A DNA stretch of 46,931 bases from Methylosinus sp. Ce-a6 (lineage in GTDB: Bacteria; Pseudomonadota; Alphaproteobacteria; Rhizobiales; Beijerinckiaceae). The translations under genes were made by a program, and so were the position numbers. This document shows positions 30,563 through 40,700 of this stretch, piece after piece; the first letter of the stretch is position 1; every line of letters starts with the position of its first letter. The notes under the pieces are model-generated. The model made no database searches and was not told the origin of the DNA. It was given only the letters and a program-made list of their open reading frames with translations. The stretch lies in NCBI RefSeq assembly GCF_009811655.1, contig NZ_BGJX01000028.1, positions 1 to 46,931 on the forward strand. The letters are read 5' to 3'.

Positions 30563-31941
30563 AGACCACGCGTGTCCCTATATCTTGGATAGTCGACGAA
30601 GGGCATAGATTCGACTGTGGTCCATTCACGCGCGGGGGAATAGAAGCGAAGAAGACTCTAGAATCATTGAAAACCACCACGACGAGACTGGCCGGACTCA
30701 CCCGAGGTGGGTTGGCTGGTATTTACCACGTAGGCATGGACAAGCTTCGGTGGGTAAACGGTCCTGAACACGGCGTGCCATTTTTGCGAAGCGCAGATAT
30801 CCTTCGGGCAGACCTCACAAATCAGCCGTATATCTCGCTAACTCAAGTTCGTAACAATCCCCTTTTTACATGCCCTGAGGGAAGCACGCTCGTCACGCGC
30901 TCAGGGACAGTCGGGCGCATGGCGTACTGCCGCGCAAGTATGGCGTCACTGGCGATGTCCCAAGATGTCTTGAAGATTGTTGCTGACACAGATAGAATTG
31001 CCAGCGGTTACCTTTATGCATTCCTTTCGTCCAAGTACGGTGTTCCGATGGTTGTTAGCGGGACATTCGGGTCGATAATTGTACACATCGAAGCCGAAAA
31101 CATCGCGAACCTCCCAGTTCCGCGGTTTGACAAGCGGATTGAGACTGACGCGCATGAGCTGATCGACGAAGCCGCTAGGCTGCGAGATGAAGCTGCTGGG
31201 TCGCGATTGAGTGCCATCAATTACGTTCAAAAACTGCTCAGATGGAATGCCGCTCCGGCAACGAACATCACGCAGATCTCTGCCTCCACACTTGAGCGCC
31301 GCATGGACGCATTCCACCATACGCCGAGAGTTGTCGAAGCGAGAGAGTCATTCAATCGGTCGGGAGCTGAACGACTCGGGAACAGGGTTGAGTCGGTTTT
31401 TGAACCAAATCGCGGTTCGCGCTTGAAGGTTGATGATCCGTCATTCGGAGTTCCTTTTCTTTCCTCATCCGAGGTTTTCCGACTCGATCCCACTGGGGAA
31501 TATTCAATTTCAACACGGAGAACACCTCACCTCGATAAGCTGATAGTATCCGAGAGGGACCTGCTAATTCCACGCAGTGGACAGCTAGGTGGAATTATCG
31601 GTCGCGCTGAACTGCCGCTCCCAACATACTACGGGCATGCAGCATCCGAGCACCTAGTTCGAGTGAGGTGCAAATCGAAAGAAGATGCGTTCTTCCTTTG
31701 GGCGGTCCTTGCGTCTGAACCGGGCTACCTCGCAACGATCGGAACGGCATTCGGATCTTCCATTCCCAGCCTCGACTGCGAGCTGCTCGCTGACCTGAAG
31801 GTGCCTTGGTTCGACAATGCGAAACGTAGCCACCTTTGCGGGCTGGTTGGGTCTGCTGTGCATGCACATACGCGTGCTATCCACGCCGAGCGCACCGCCG
31901 TACGGATTGTAGAAGACGCAATCGAAGGCGGGGCGAACTGA
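30559..31941 (+). CDS. mad5: type I restriction specificity subunit (MAD5-like)
   Basis: A 460-residue S subunit with two target-recognition domains (first about 30-190, second about 250-400) and helical spacers (ELIDEAARLRDEAAG; AERTAVRIVEDAIEG). Conserved half-site motifs are visible (FLRSADILRADL, TCPEGSTLVTRSGTVGRM; FLSSSEVFRLD, ERDLLIPRSGQLGG). It should determine the DNA sequence methylated by the partner. Base composition is visibly more A/T-rich than in its neighbours, as specificity genes often are, because recognition domains are exchanged between strains. It overlaps the methylase by 4 bp (ATGA) and its TGA overlaps the kinase ATG. Confidence 0.8.
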   Translation: MKTTRVPISWIVDEGHRFDCGPFTRGGIEAKKTLESLKTTTTRLAGLTRGGLAGIYHVGMDKLRWVNGPEHGVPFLRSADILRADLTNQPYISLTQVRNNPLFTCPEGSTLVTRSGTVGRMAYCRASMASLAMSQDVLKIVADTDRIASGYLYAFLSSKYGVPMVVSGTFGSIIVHIEAENIANLPVPRFDKRIETDAHELIDEAARLRDEAAGSRLSAINYVQKLLRWNAAPATNITQISASTLERRMDAFHHTPRVVEARESFNRSGAERLGNRVESVFEPNRGSRLKVDDPSFGVPFLSSSEVFRLDPTGEYSISTRRTPHLDKLIVSERDLLIPRSGQLGGIIGRAELPLPTYYGHAASEHLVRVRCKSKEDAFFLWAVLASEPGYLATIGTAFGSSIPSLDCELLADLKVPWFDNAKRSHLCGLVGSAVHAHTRAIHAERTAVRIVEDAIEGGAN

Positions 31942-34900
31942 TGGCCACGGTGATCCCCATCGGCGAGCCAGTAAACGAGGCCGAACGCCAGGCTATCGCT
32001 TTCCTGCGTGATCACCTGCCAACGAGCTACGTTATCCTACACAACTTCGAGGTGCCCCGCGACGACGAAGCCTTCGAGGTCGATATCGCGATTATCGCGC
32101 CGCATGCCGTCTACCTCGTAGACGTCAAGGGCACCCGCGGGCTGATCGATGTCTACGGACCCAAATGGTATCCGGAGGGGCGACAGCCGTTCAGTTCGCC
32201 GCTCGCCAAGCTGCGCGGGCACGCGCGCGCCATCAAAGGCGTCATCACAGGCAGCCAACCAGGCCGCCGAGACCTCGAGGACATTTATGTCGACGCGGTT
32301 GTCGTGCTTACGGCTCTCGACGCGACGCTCGTGGACCAAGGAGGCCGCGATGCGCAGAACGTCACGACGCTGAAAAAGGCGGCGGCGTTCTTCCAGAATA
32401 CCACGCGCCTCCCTGCAGGCAGGTCGAAGAACATCGGCGCGCACCACAAGATCGTAATGAAGGCGATCCAGGGCGTGGCGAAGGCGCGCTCCGGTCCGCT
32501 GCGTTTCGGAAGCTGGCAGGTCACCGAGAGGCTCGGAGGCACCGACAGCTACGTCGAATACCGTGCGTTTAATGCCTATGCCGGGCAGAAGGCGACCGGG
32601 CTCATTCGGGCATATCAGGCCGACCCGTACAAGCCACAAGCGGAACGCGAGAAGCAACGCCTGCTTATCTCGAACGCGTATCGCGCTCTCAGTTCGATGC
32701 CCGGGCACCCCAGCATCGTCGCCGTACGGGACTTCTTCCCGAGCGAAGCGGAGGATCGGTACTTCCTCGTCACCGAGGACACTCCCGGACAAGCATTGCG
32801 CCTCCATATCGAAAAGCCAACGCTTGCACTTACGTTCGACCAGAAGATACGGATTGCCGAAGACCTCCTGAATGCGCTTGAGCATCTTGAGGCGCATAAG
32901 GTCGTCCATCGTAACATCTCGCCGTCGAACATCCTTGTCGGTAGCGACGGCCGCATCCGCCTCACCGGATTCGACTTCGCGCGGCCAGGCGCCGACTACA
33001 GCCGAACCATCGCGCAAGAGATCGTCGACGACCTCGAGCCGAAATACATGGCCCCAGAGATTCATGGCGAGCCAGGGGCGGCATCATCCTTCTCTGACAT
33101 CTTCAGCGTCGGCCTAGTGCTTTATGAGCTCTTTGTGGGCGAGCCTCCCTTCAAGACCACCATGGAGCTCTTTGAGCAAAAGGCCGTGTTTGCCGTAAAG
33201 CCCAGTGAGCTGCGCCCCGATCTCCCACAGAGCTTTGACGCGTGGCTCCAGCAGCTCTGCACCTTCGAGCCCAGCAAGCGTCCGGCAGCTGAATGGGCCT
33301 TAAGCGAGTTGACGTCCCTCCTCGACGAGGGCGTCGCATCGGCGCAGGTGCAAAATGCCTCCCCTTCTTCGGCGGAACGGGAACCCGATGCGCCAGAACT
33401 GGATTATGCAAACCTGCAGGCGCAGACACAGCTCACCGCTAAATACGTCATTGAGAGGCGACTAGGGAAACCAGGGTCGTTCGGCGTTGCTTACAAGGTA
33501 ATCGACACGCTTGGCGACGTTTCCCGTGCGATGAAGCTGGTCCTGCGCGACCGCGTCTCAACGGTCGAGCGGCTCAAGAAGGAATATAGGACACTTCTTC
33601 AAATCCCCGAGCACGCAAACGTGGTGAAGGTGATAGACGCCGACTTCATTCCAGGCGGTCCGCCCTTCATCGTCTTCGAGTTCATCGATGGCTTTGACGT
33701 CGGAGAGATGATCGAGAATAGCGCGCTCACCCGCGAGGACGCGTTGGAACTCGGGCGGCACGTGGCGTGTGGCCTCGAACATTTGCATGAGCACGGGGTC
33801 TTCCACTGCGACATCAAGCCTCGCAACCTTCTTTGGACTGGGCGTGGAACCAAGATCATCGACTTCAACGTTTCCGTGGCGGCCAAGGATGAGGAGCGTC
33901 GTGGCGGCGGCTCGCGTCGCTACCTGCCCCCGGACCTTGATCTCGACGCGATCCCGTCCGCGAGCGATCTTGCAGACCGCGACCTCTACGCGCTTGGCCT
34001 CACTCTCTTCGAGGCGGTAACCGGACGCTACCCATGGGACGCGCAAATTCCGCTGCCGGGCGTGCCAGCGAGTGATCCGCGCGAGTTCTCGAACCTTAGC
34101 GATCTCGCGCCTGAGCTCGTAGATGTCATGCTCAAGGCCATCGCGCCGAAGCGCGCCGAGCGTTTCGCAGCCGCTCGGGACCTGCGGTGCGCTCTTGCAA
34201 ATGTCCCCGCCGCGCGGCGTGCCCCCCAGCCCGTCACGCGATCATTGACGCTCCGGGGCGTTGGCAGCATCGCCGGATCGGGCGTGCCGGTCCCGCCGAA
34301 CACCAACCCGTACGTCCGTCACCTGTTGACGGTTTACAGCCAGAGCAAGCAAAACAATTCCGGCACACGCGGTCTCGACGTTATCAGCGAGCAGACCTAC
34401 GTCGAGACCGCACTCGATCGCGACCTCATACCGTCCGTGCTGTCGGGCGAGTTCTCGCTCGTAATCATCTCGGGCAACGCCGGTGACGGAAAGACGGCAT
34501 TCCTCCAAAAGCTCGAGCGCCGCGCGGCGGACGAGCGGGCCGCCGTCGACGATTCGTTGCCGAACGGTGCACGCTTTGAGCTGCGTGGACGCACGTTCCT
34601 GTCGAACTACGACGGCAGCCAGGACGAGGGCGCACAAAAGAACGACGATGTCCTTCGTGCCTTCCTCGCTCCGTTCAAAGGGAATGACTCGACCAAATGG
34701 CGTGCGCCAAAGGAGACGCGCCTCATCGCCATCAATGAGGGGCGCCTCGTCGACTTCCTCGAGGCGAACCGCGCCCACTTCGCCGCGCTCGGGACATTCG
34801 TGAAAGAGGGGCTTCGCACGGGCGAGCCCGCCGAGGGCGTCGCAGTCGTGAACCTCAACCTTCGCAGCGTGGTAACCGACCTTACGGGCTTCGACGGTTC

Positions 34901-36074
34901 GATCTTTGAGCGACTGCTACGTCGCATGACGCACGAGACGTTCTGGGAGCCGTGCCAAGGCTGCGACCTAAAGGACCGTTGCTACGCCTTTCACAACGCC
35001 CAGACGATCCAGGATGAGACGGCGGGCCCGCATGTCATCGAGCGGATCAAGAACATCTATTCGGTCACTCATCTGCGCGGCCGGCTCCATATCACGCTGC
35101 GCGACTTGCGCTCCGCGCTCGCGTTCATGCTCGTCGGCACGCACGACTGTGACGGCATTCACGAGCTTTACCGGACAGGACAACGCGACGAGATAGTTCA
35201 GGGGTATTACTTCAACAGCTGGAGAGGCGGAGACTCGCCGAACGCGGACCGTCTCCTCGCGTTGCTGTCCGAGATTGACGTCGCGGAAGCAGACGATCCG
35301 CGCCTCGACCGCGCGCTTGACTTTGTCTCGCCGACCGAGGACCGGACGCTCTTCCGCTTCGAACGGCGCGGCAACTATGACCGCGAGATCCTCCGCAGCC
35401 TTTACGACGAGCTTCCGCGCGACGTTTCAGGCCGGGCGAGCAGCCACCGCGCGAAGGCTCACAGGCGCTTCGTCGCGATGGCCCGACGACGCACGTTCTT
35501 CGAGCGCCGCGACGCGGGCTGGCGCTCCATGCTGCCATACAAGATGGCCGATGAGCTGCTTTCCATCGTGCGAGGTGACCGCTTGCCGGAGGGCTTGCTC
35601 GATTCGCTGCTCGTCGCCATCAATCGTGGCGAAGGGTTCACGAGGCCTGAACGCATCGGCAATCACGTCGCACTCGAGGTGCGGCAGGTCGAAGGCGGCA
35701 GCATTCGTTCTTATCGGCTCTACCATCGCGAGCGCTTCTCGCTGGCTCTCGCCGACCAGGCTTCGCGCTCTCGCTTCGTTGAGCATATGCCGACGGGCCT
35801 CGTGCTTCGCTACGAGGACAAGGCTGGGCTCAATGCCGAACTCATCATCTCGCTAGACGTCTACGAGATGCTCAAGCGCCTAAACGAGGGCTACCGACCC
35901 AGCGTGGAGGAGGAACAGGGTCACTACCTGAGCCTCGCCGTCTTCAAGAACCTGCTCGGCTCTGCGCCTTATCAGGAGGTAATGCTTAGCACGTCTGGCC
36001 ATGACTTCTACCGCATCACGCGGCACGCAGACGGTCGCCTTGAGATGACTCGCGCAGACGGGGGAACGGTCTGA
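31941..36074 (+). CDS. mad6: NERD, tandem kinase and P-loop fusion (MAD6/PglW-like)
   Basis: 1377 residues from the ATG that overlaps the S-subunit stop; an in-frame ATG at 31836 lies inside that gene. Order: NERD-type domain with D48 and D61-x-K63; first kinase-like domain whose catalytic HRD is H323-R324-N325 and DFG is D345-F346-A347 with no Gly-rich loop (a probable pseudokinase); second kinase with Gly loop GKPGSFG (509-515), K532, H622-C623-D624, N629 and D641-F642-N643 (likely active); then a STAND-like or AAA-like P-loop GNAGDGKT (845-852) and a Cys cluster CQGCDLKDRC. PglW of BREX and the kinase of MADS share NERD plus kinase. It probably signals infection within the complex. It overlaps the next gene (ATGA). 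Confidence 0.75.
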   Translation: MATVIPIGEPVNEAERQAIAFLRDHLPTSYVILHNFEVPRDDEAFEVDIAIIAPHAVYLVDVKGTRGLIDVYGPKWYPEGRQPFSSPLAKLRGHARAIKGVITGSQPGRRDLEDIYVDAVVVLTALDATLVDQGGRDAQNVTTLKKAAAFFQNTTRLPAGRSKNIGAHHKIVMKAIQGVAKARSGPLRFGSWQVTERLGGTDSYVEYRAFNAYAGQKATGLIRAYQADPYKPQAEREKQRLLISNAYRALSSMPGHPSIVAVRDFFPSEAEDRYFLVTEDTPGQALRLHIEKPTLALTFDQKIRIAEDLLNALEHLEAHKVVHRNISPSNILVGSDGRIRLTGFDFARPGADYSRTIAQEIVDDLEPKYMAPEIHGEPGAASSFSDIFSVGLVLYELFVGEPPFKTTMELFEQKAVFAVKPSELRPDLPQSFDAWLQQLCTFEPSKRPAAEWALSELTSLLDEGVASAQVQNASPSSAEREPDAPELDYANLQAQTQLTAKYVIERRLGKPGSFGVAYKVIDTLGDVSRAMKLVLRDRVSTVERLKKEYRTLLQIPEHANVVKVIDADFIPGGPPFIVFEFIDGFDVGEMIENSALTREDALELGRHVACGLEHLHEHGVFHCDIKPRNLLWTGRGTKIIDFNVSVAAKDEERRGGGSRRYLPPDLDLDAIPSASDLADRDLYALGLTLFEAVTGRYPWDAQIPLPGVPASDPREFSNLSDLAPELVDVMLKAIAPKRAERFAAARDLRCALANVPAARRAPQPVTRSLTLRGVGSIAGSGVPVPPNTNPYVRHLLTVYSQSKQNNSGTRGLDVISEQTYVETALDRDLIPSVLSGEFSLVIISGNAGDGKTAFLQKLERRAADERAAVDDSLPNGARFELRGRTFLSNYDGSQDEGAQKNDDVLRAFLAPFKGNDSTKWRAPKETRLIAINEGRLVDFLEANRAHFAALGTFVKEGLRTGEPAEGVAVVNLNLRSVVTDLTGFDGSIFERLLRRMTHETFWEPCQGCDLKDRCYAFHNAQTIQDETAGPHVIERIKNIYSVTHLRGRLHITLRDLRSALAFMLVGTHDCDGIHELYRTGQRDEIVQGYYFNSWRGGDSPNADRLLALLSEIDVAEADDPRLDRALDFVSPTEDRTLFRFERRGNYDREILRSLYDELPRDVSGRASSHRAKAHRRFVAMARRRTFFERRDAGWRSMLPYKMADELLSIVRGDRLPEGLLDSLLVAINRGEGFTRPERIGNHVALEVRQVEGGSIRSYRLYHRERFSLALADQASRSRFVEHMPTGLVLRYEDKAGLNAELIISLDVYEMLKRLNEGYRPSVEEEQGHYLSLAVFKNLLGSAPYQEVMLSTSGHDFYRITRHADGRLEMTRADGGTV

Positions 36075-37756
36075 TGTCCTTGTCCAAGCGAGATCGCGAG
36101 TTCCGTCTGCCTAAGATCAGCTACTTCGACTTCAAGCACCTTGAGATGGACCGCGTGCTCACCGCGTTTTTCGCACGGCTCGCACACAACGGCTTCCCGA
36201 GCCGCCTACGACGCAAGGTGGAACTAACCGTCGAAAGCTTCGTCGAGGAATTCATGGAGCACCCGGAGTGGTTTACGGGGTTCCAGGCGCACCCTGATGT
36301 CCTCGCACGCTGGGTAGAAACACATCTACTTGACGTCGTGAATCGAGGGAAGCCGACCCAGGCGGTGGCCGCCCCGAGGCCGTTGCATGGTTTTACTTAC
36401 CGCTTCCGCAACCCTAAGCACTCGCGTGACTACGGTGCCGCGCAGCACCTCTTCGAAACGCTATATGGCGCTCGGAATGGCGCCGGACAGAAAGCGATCG
36501 AGCACCTCAACCACTTCTTTTTCCAGGGCCACGATAAGGTCACCGGGAGGTCCGACGCCTCGGCCGCCCTCGACGTCGAGACGCAGGCACTCCTACGGCT
36601 GCTGGATCAGGTCGAGGATGCGCCGGACACGAGTTCCGGCCGCGAGAGTTTCGCGCCGCTGTGCGTAGGCGCTGCAGACCTGCTCGCCGAGGACACCCAG
36701 CGCCTGCTATTCTACCAGCGCTTCATCCCGCGCTCGGTGATGGTCGAGTACCTGAAGGTGCTCATCGCCTTCCACCTCGGGCTTTATCACCTGCGGCTCC
36801 TGAAGCTTTTGCCTGCGTTAGTGCACCGCAAAGGCGCAGACCCGACGTGCGCGACCGGCGCATGCCCGATGAACCCGAAAAGCGCCGAGAACCCTTTCGG
36901 CGACTGCCCTTATCGCTTGGGCATGGTCGTCGACGTCGCAGGCCAACCTGGCACGCCGATGGCGGCGCTCGCGCAACGCAGCGCCGACACCCACTATCGG
37001 CGCATCCCGACCTTTGTGCGCGCCTATTTCGCGACGAAGAAGCTCGACGAGTTCGCGACCGACCTCGTTCGTCGTGGCAAACTACCGAAGCCGGCGGGCG
37101 GTGAGTTCTCGGTGGGAGAGGTTCTGCAACTCCTCGATGCGCCGCTGAAGGCCGAGCGCGAGAAGTTCTTTGGTCAGCGCATATCGAGTCTTGTGGAGGA
37201 GACGTCGGGCGCAAAAGACGCCGTGCTCGATCCAGAGTTGAAGGCGGTCACGGAGATGGGGCTATCCGAGTTCGACGCCTACATCGAGATGATCGTCGCC
37301 CTTCGCGGCCGGTTTCATCGCCAGTACATCGTCGAGTGCCTCGACTCGCTACTTCTCAAAAACCGGCCCGGCGCCGCTCTCGCACAGGGCAGAACGAAGA
37401 ACGCGCCTCGCCGCTTCGTCCTCGATAGCCGGCTCTTAGAGGTGCTGCTTCAGATCGCCGTAATGAAGCCGGGCGGCACTGCCGGCTTCCACACGGGCGA
37501 GCTGCGGATCGACGAGCTGCTGATGTTCTTGCGAGAGCGTTACGGCATCTTCATCGATCAACTGCCTAGAGGTGATGGCTTCTTGACGACGAGCATCAAC
37601 GACCGCCTTGCGCTTCGCAATAACACCAGCGCTTTCATCGGACGACTCCGCGAAGTCGGCTTCTACCAAGACCTCTCCGATGCGTACGTCACGCAGACCA
37701 TCACACCGAGGTATCGCATCGCCGCCGATGATACGGCTGCGGGAGGTCGGCCTTGA
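36074..37756 (+). CDS. mad7: protein of unknown fold (MAD7-like)
   Basis: The 560-residue product is mainly helical and has no catalytic motif I know. A small zinc-like site is possible in ATGACPMN ... GDCPY (about 258-277). The segment SRDYGAAQHLFETLYGARNG and the C-terminal part (GIFIDQLPRGDGFL) look well conserved. The gene sits between the kinase and the giant ATPase with 3-bp overlaps on both sides (ATGA; TTGA). The order is that of the MADS operon, which is the basis of the name. Function unknown. Confidence 0.65.
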   Translation: MSLSKRDREFRLPKISYFDFKHLEMDRVLTAFFARLAHNGFPSRLRRKVELTVESFVEEFMEHPEWFTGFQAHPDVLARWVETHLLDVVNRGKPTQAVAAPRPLHGFTYRFRNPKHSRDYGAAQHLFETLYGARNGAGQKAIEHLNHFFFQGHDKVTGRSDASAALDVETQALLRLLDQVEDAPDTSSGRESFAPLCVGAADLLAEDTQRLLFYQRFIPRSVMVEYLKVLIAFHLGLYHLRLLKLLPALVHRKGADPTCATGACPMNPKSAENPFGDCPYRLGMVVDVAGQPGTPMAALAQRSADTHYRRIPTFVRAYFATKKLDEFATDLVRRGKLPKPAGGEFSVGEVLQLLDAPLKAEREKFFGQRISSLVEETSGAKDAVLDPELKAVTEMGLSEFDAYIEMIVALRGRFHRQYIVECLDSLLLKNRPGAALAQGRTKNAPRRFVLDSRLLEVLLQIAVMKPGGTAGFHTGELRIDELLMFLRERYGIFIDQLPRGDGFLTTSINDRLALRNNTSAFIGRLREVGFYQDLSDAYVTQTITPRYRIAADDTAAGGRP

Positions 37757-40700
37757 GCGCGGGATTCCAGGAACTTTCTCCGACGCAACTTACGGTCGAA
37801 CTTGAGAACGTCGCCGTGCCACTGCTCGTGGAGCAGCTTCGCTCGCGCGAGGCAGGGCACTGCATGCGTATTGGTGACCTCGACGTCCAATTGATGATTC
37901 GTCTCTGCGCCCGCCTACGCGCCGAGTTGCCGAGCACTATGGTTGTCGTACTCACTAATGGCACGCTGCCTATCCCTGCCGAATTCTCGGTAACAAGTAC
38001 CAAGCTCGTCGAGCTGCGGAACCCACACGCCGACGGCACACAGCGTCAGCCACTCCTCGTGTTCGTCCCGAGCGAAGTGCGCGCCTCGGCCGAGGACTCC
38101 TTCGGCGTCGCGACGTTTGAGGAGGTCTCGATTATCGGGCTCTATGAGATGCTCATTCAGCGGCTCATCGGCGAGATCACGCCGGTTCTGCGCGGGGCCG
38201 TTCAAGAATCCCTGCGGCAGCTCCGTGACTCCGAGAGCCCGTGGACCTTCGCGGATGCGCTCTCGACGACGCGTTTCCTGCTGACGGCGAAGGTCAACGG
38301 CAACGACGCCGAGGCCATCGGCGCCTCGCTCTACGAAATTGGGCTCGTGCCCGATTTCGAGTGGCTAGCGCCGCCGGAAAAGGCACCGCACCGCCTGTTT
38401 CGCAACCGCGAGTGCGTCGAGAAGCTTACCTGGTCTCCGCGGTCTGAGCGAGGACGTGTTGGGGAGTTGGGCATCGTTAAGCGCGCAGTCCGCAACTGCC
38501 TCGGCAACTTCCTCGCGGAGACGGGCACCGACGACCCACGGCAGTGGGCGCGCCGTATTGTCGTCGACCGAGCGCTCTGGCCCCTTGCCTTCAACAAATG
38601 GGAGTTCGAGGACGGCGGCATTCAGCCGGACGCGGTTTTCATTGGCGAAGTACAGACAGACCTTCCGATCGTCGACGACGATGAGACCAAGGAGCCTCTC
38701 GCACAACTCATCGGGCAGCGGATCCTGCCGGTCAGCAGCCTGAAGAAATTCAACGTCGCCTTCCGGGTCGAACCGCATCCGACGAGGGTGCAGGGCCTCG
38801 CCAAATTCGTCGCTCAGGTCATCTCGAAGGAACACGGCCCCATAGGCCTCGTACGCAGCAAGGCCGCATGGAAGACCGCGACCGACAGGGCGACCATCTC
38901 TTTCTTGGCGCTGAACAAGATCGAGTGGGAGGAAGGCTGGCACTTCGTTCGCGTGCTCGCGCAGACTGAGAGCGGAGATTTCATCCCTCTCGTCGATTTG
39001 AATGGCCTCGCCGTGGCGTGGAGCGCGGACACTGAATCGGCGCTGCCTGGCCCGAACGAGAGCGACCTCTTCTACGTCCTACCCGACGCTGAGGTTGTGA
39101 TCGAGCCTGTGCAACGAGCGGTTCCTCGTGAGCTAAGTGCACTGCACGCTCTCTTTCGCGCGCAGTTCACCGCTATCCTCGATGACCGTGACCCGACGGC
39201 CGTCGTATTCGGGCATGCCGCCTGGGCAGAGAAGACGAAGGGCCATGTCTCGGGTGCGGAGATGCTCGAGGTGAAGCTTGGACGCGAAGGCTCGGTACAC
39301 GTCCCAGTCTCGCGCACGCTCAAGAGCATCGAGCAGAAGATCCTCACCGCGCCGGATGGCCCAATCAGTTGGCGCATTCCGCTGAACCTCGGCGTGCCCG
39401 GCACGAGCACGGGCGAGGTAACCGGCTGGCCGTTGGGACTCGCTTCCGAGCGCTTCCTCGGGGCACGCGGCCGCTACTTCGAAGCGGTACGGTGCGGCAC
39501 TTCGGAGCTCATCACTCAGGGTATCGACGCTGGTGCCCAGTCGGACCTCGCGAGAGACTACGCCGAGGCGTACCTTGAGCTGCTCGCCGATCTCATGCAG
39601 CGGGCGGAGGGCACCGCGAAGAGTGACTCGCAGCGCGCCTTCTCCGACCTGCGTAAGGTGCTCGCGCTCGACTCAGTGCTCCTTTCCATCGTCGACTACC
39701 GTGGCCGCCGCCGCGACGCGGTCCTCGTTGCCCCTACGCACCCGCTCAGGGCGCTTTGGTTCGCCGCGTGGGCAAAACTCGGCGCCCAGTGGGTTGCGGC
39801 GGCACGGACCGCGCCACGCGAGTATGTGGTCCCGACGCGCGAAGCCCTCCTGCGACTTCTGTCGCCGACGAGCTTCCCGCCGGTTATCCCCACGGAGGCC
39901 GGACACGTCCTGACCGCAGTCGACAGCATCAACCCGTTCTGGACGCTGTTCGCGGCGTCGAACGAAGAGGATCCACGCGGGCTCATCGGCGAGGTGTGCA
40001 TCGCGCTCGCCCTGCCGGAGCCGGCCATTGGCGGCGCGCTCATCGATGGCTCGTACCTCGCGTCACGTGTCCGCCGCTACCTGGTGCAGCACCCCTATGT
40101 TCGCACACTCACCATCAACGCCTTCAACCCTGGCCGCGCGGGCGTCCTCGGCGACATGCTCATCGAACTGCAGAAGGAGTCGGCGTTTGCCGACCTCCGC
40201 TACGACATCCGGCTCTTCGTGCCCGATCCCGACGCGCCGGGCATCGGCGAGGGGATCGCGACGCTGCTGACGACCGACGGCGGAACCGCCGCGCGTGAAA
40301 CGGACGCGTTCTCCATCCCAGCCGAGACGCACCTCCATCCGAAGCTGCGCCTCGCGGTGCGCGCTACAAAGGACTTTCGCAGCAGCCCCGAGACGCACTC
40401 AGCGCACCTGTCGCTGCTCTTCGATGTGTTCCCGGCCGAGGAAGTGGCCGCACGCAAGGCCGACCCGCGCCACGCGACCGCCTTCCTCCACGGCCTCGTG
40501 CAGGAGTTCGCGACCGAGTACCACGAGGACGAGTTGACCGTTGCGTGGCGGCGCCAGCCTCGCCATAGCGTGGCGAAGCCGATCGAGAATGCCGACGAGC
40601 TTTCCGATCTGCTTGGCAGCCTTGCCGCCGCGATGTCGAGTGCTACGGCCACAATCGCCACAGGCCAGAGCGGCGTCGACCTGCGGCCCGTGGTAAGCCT

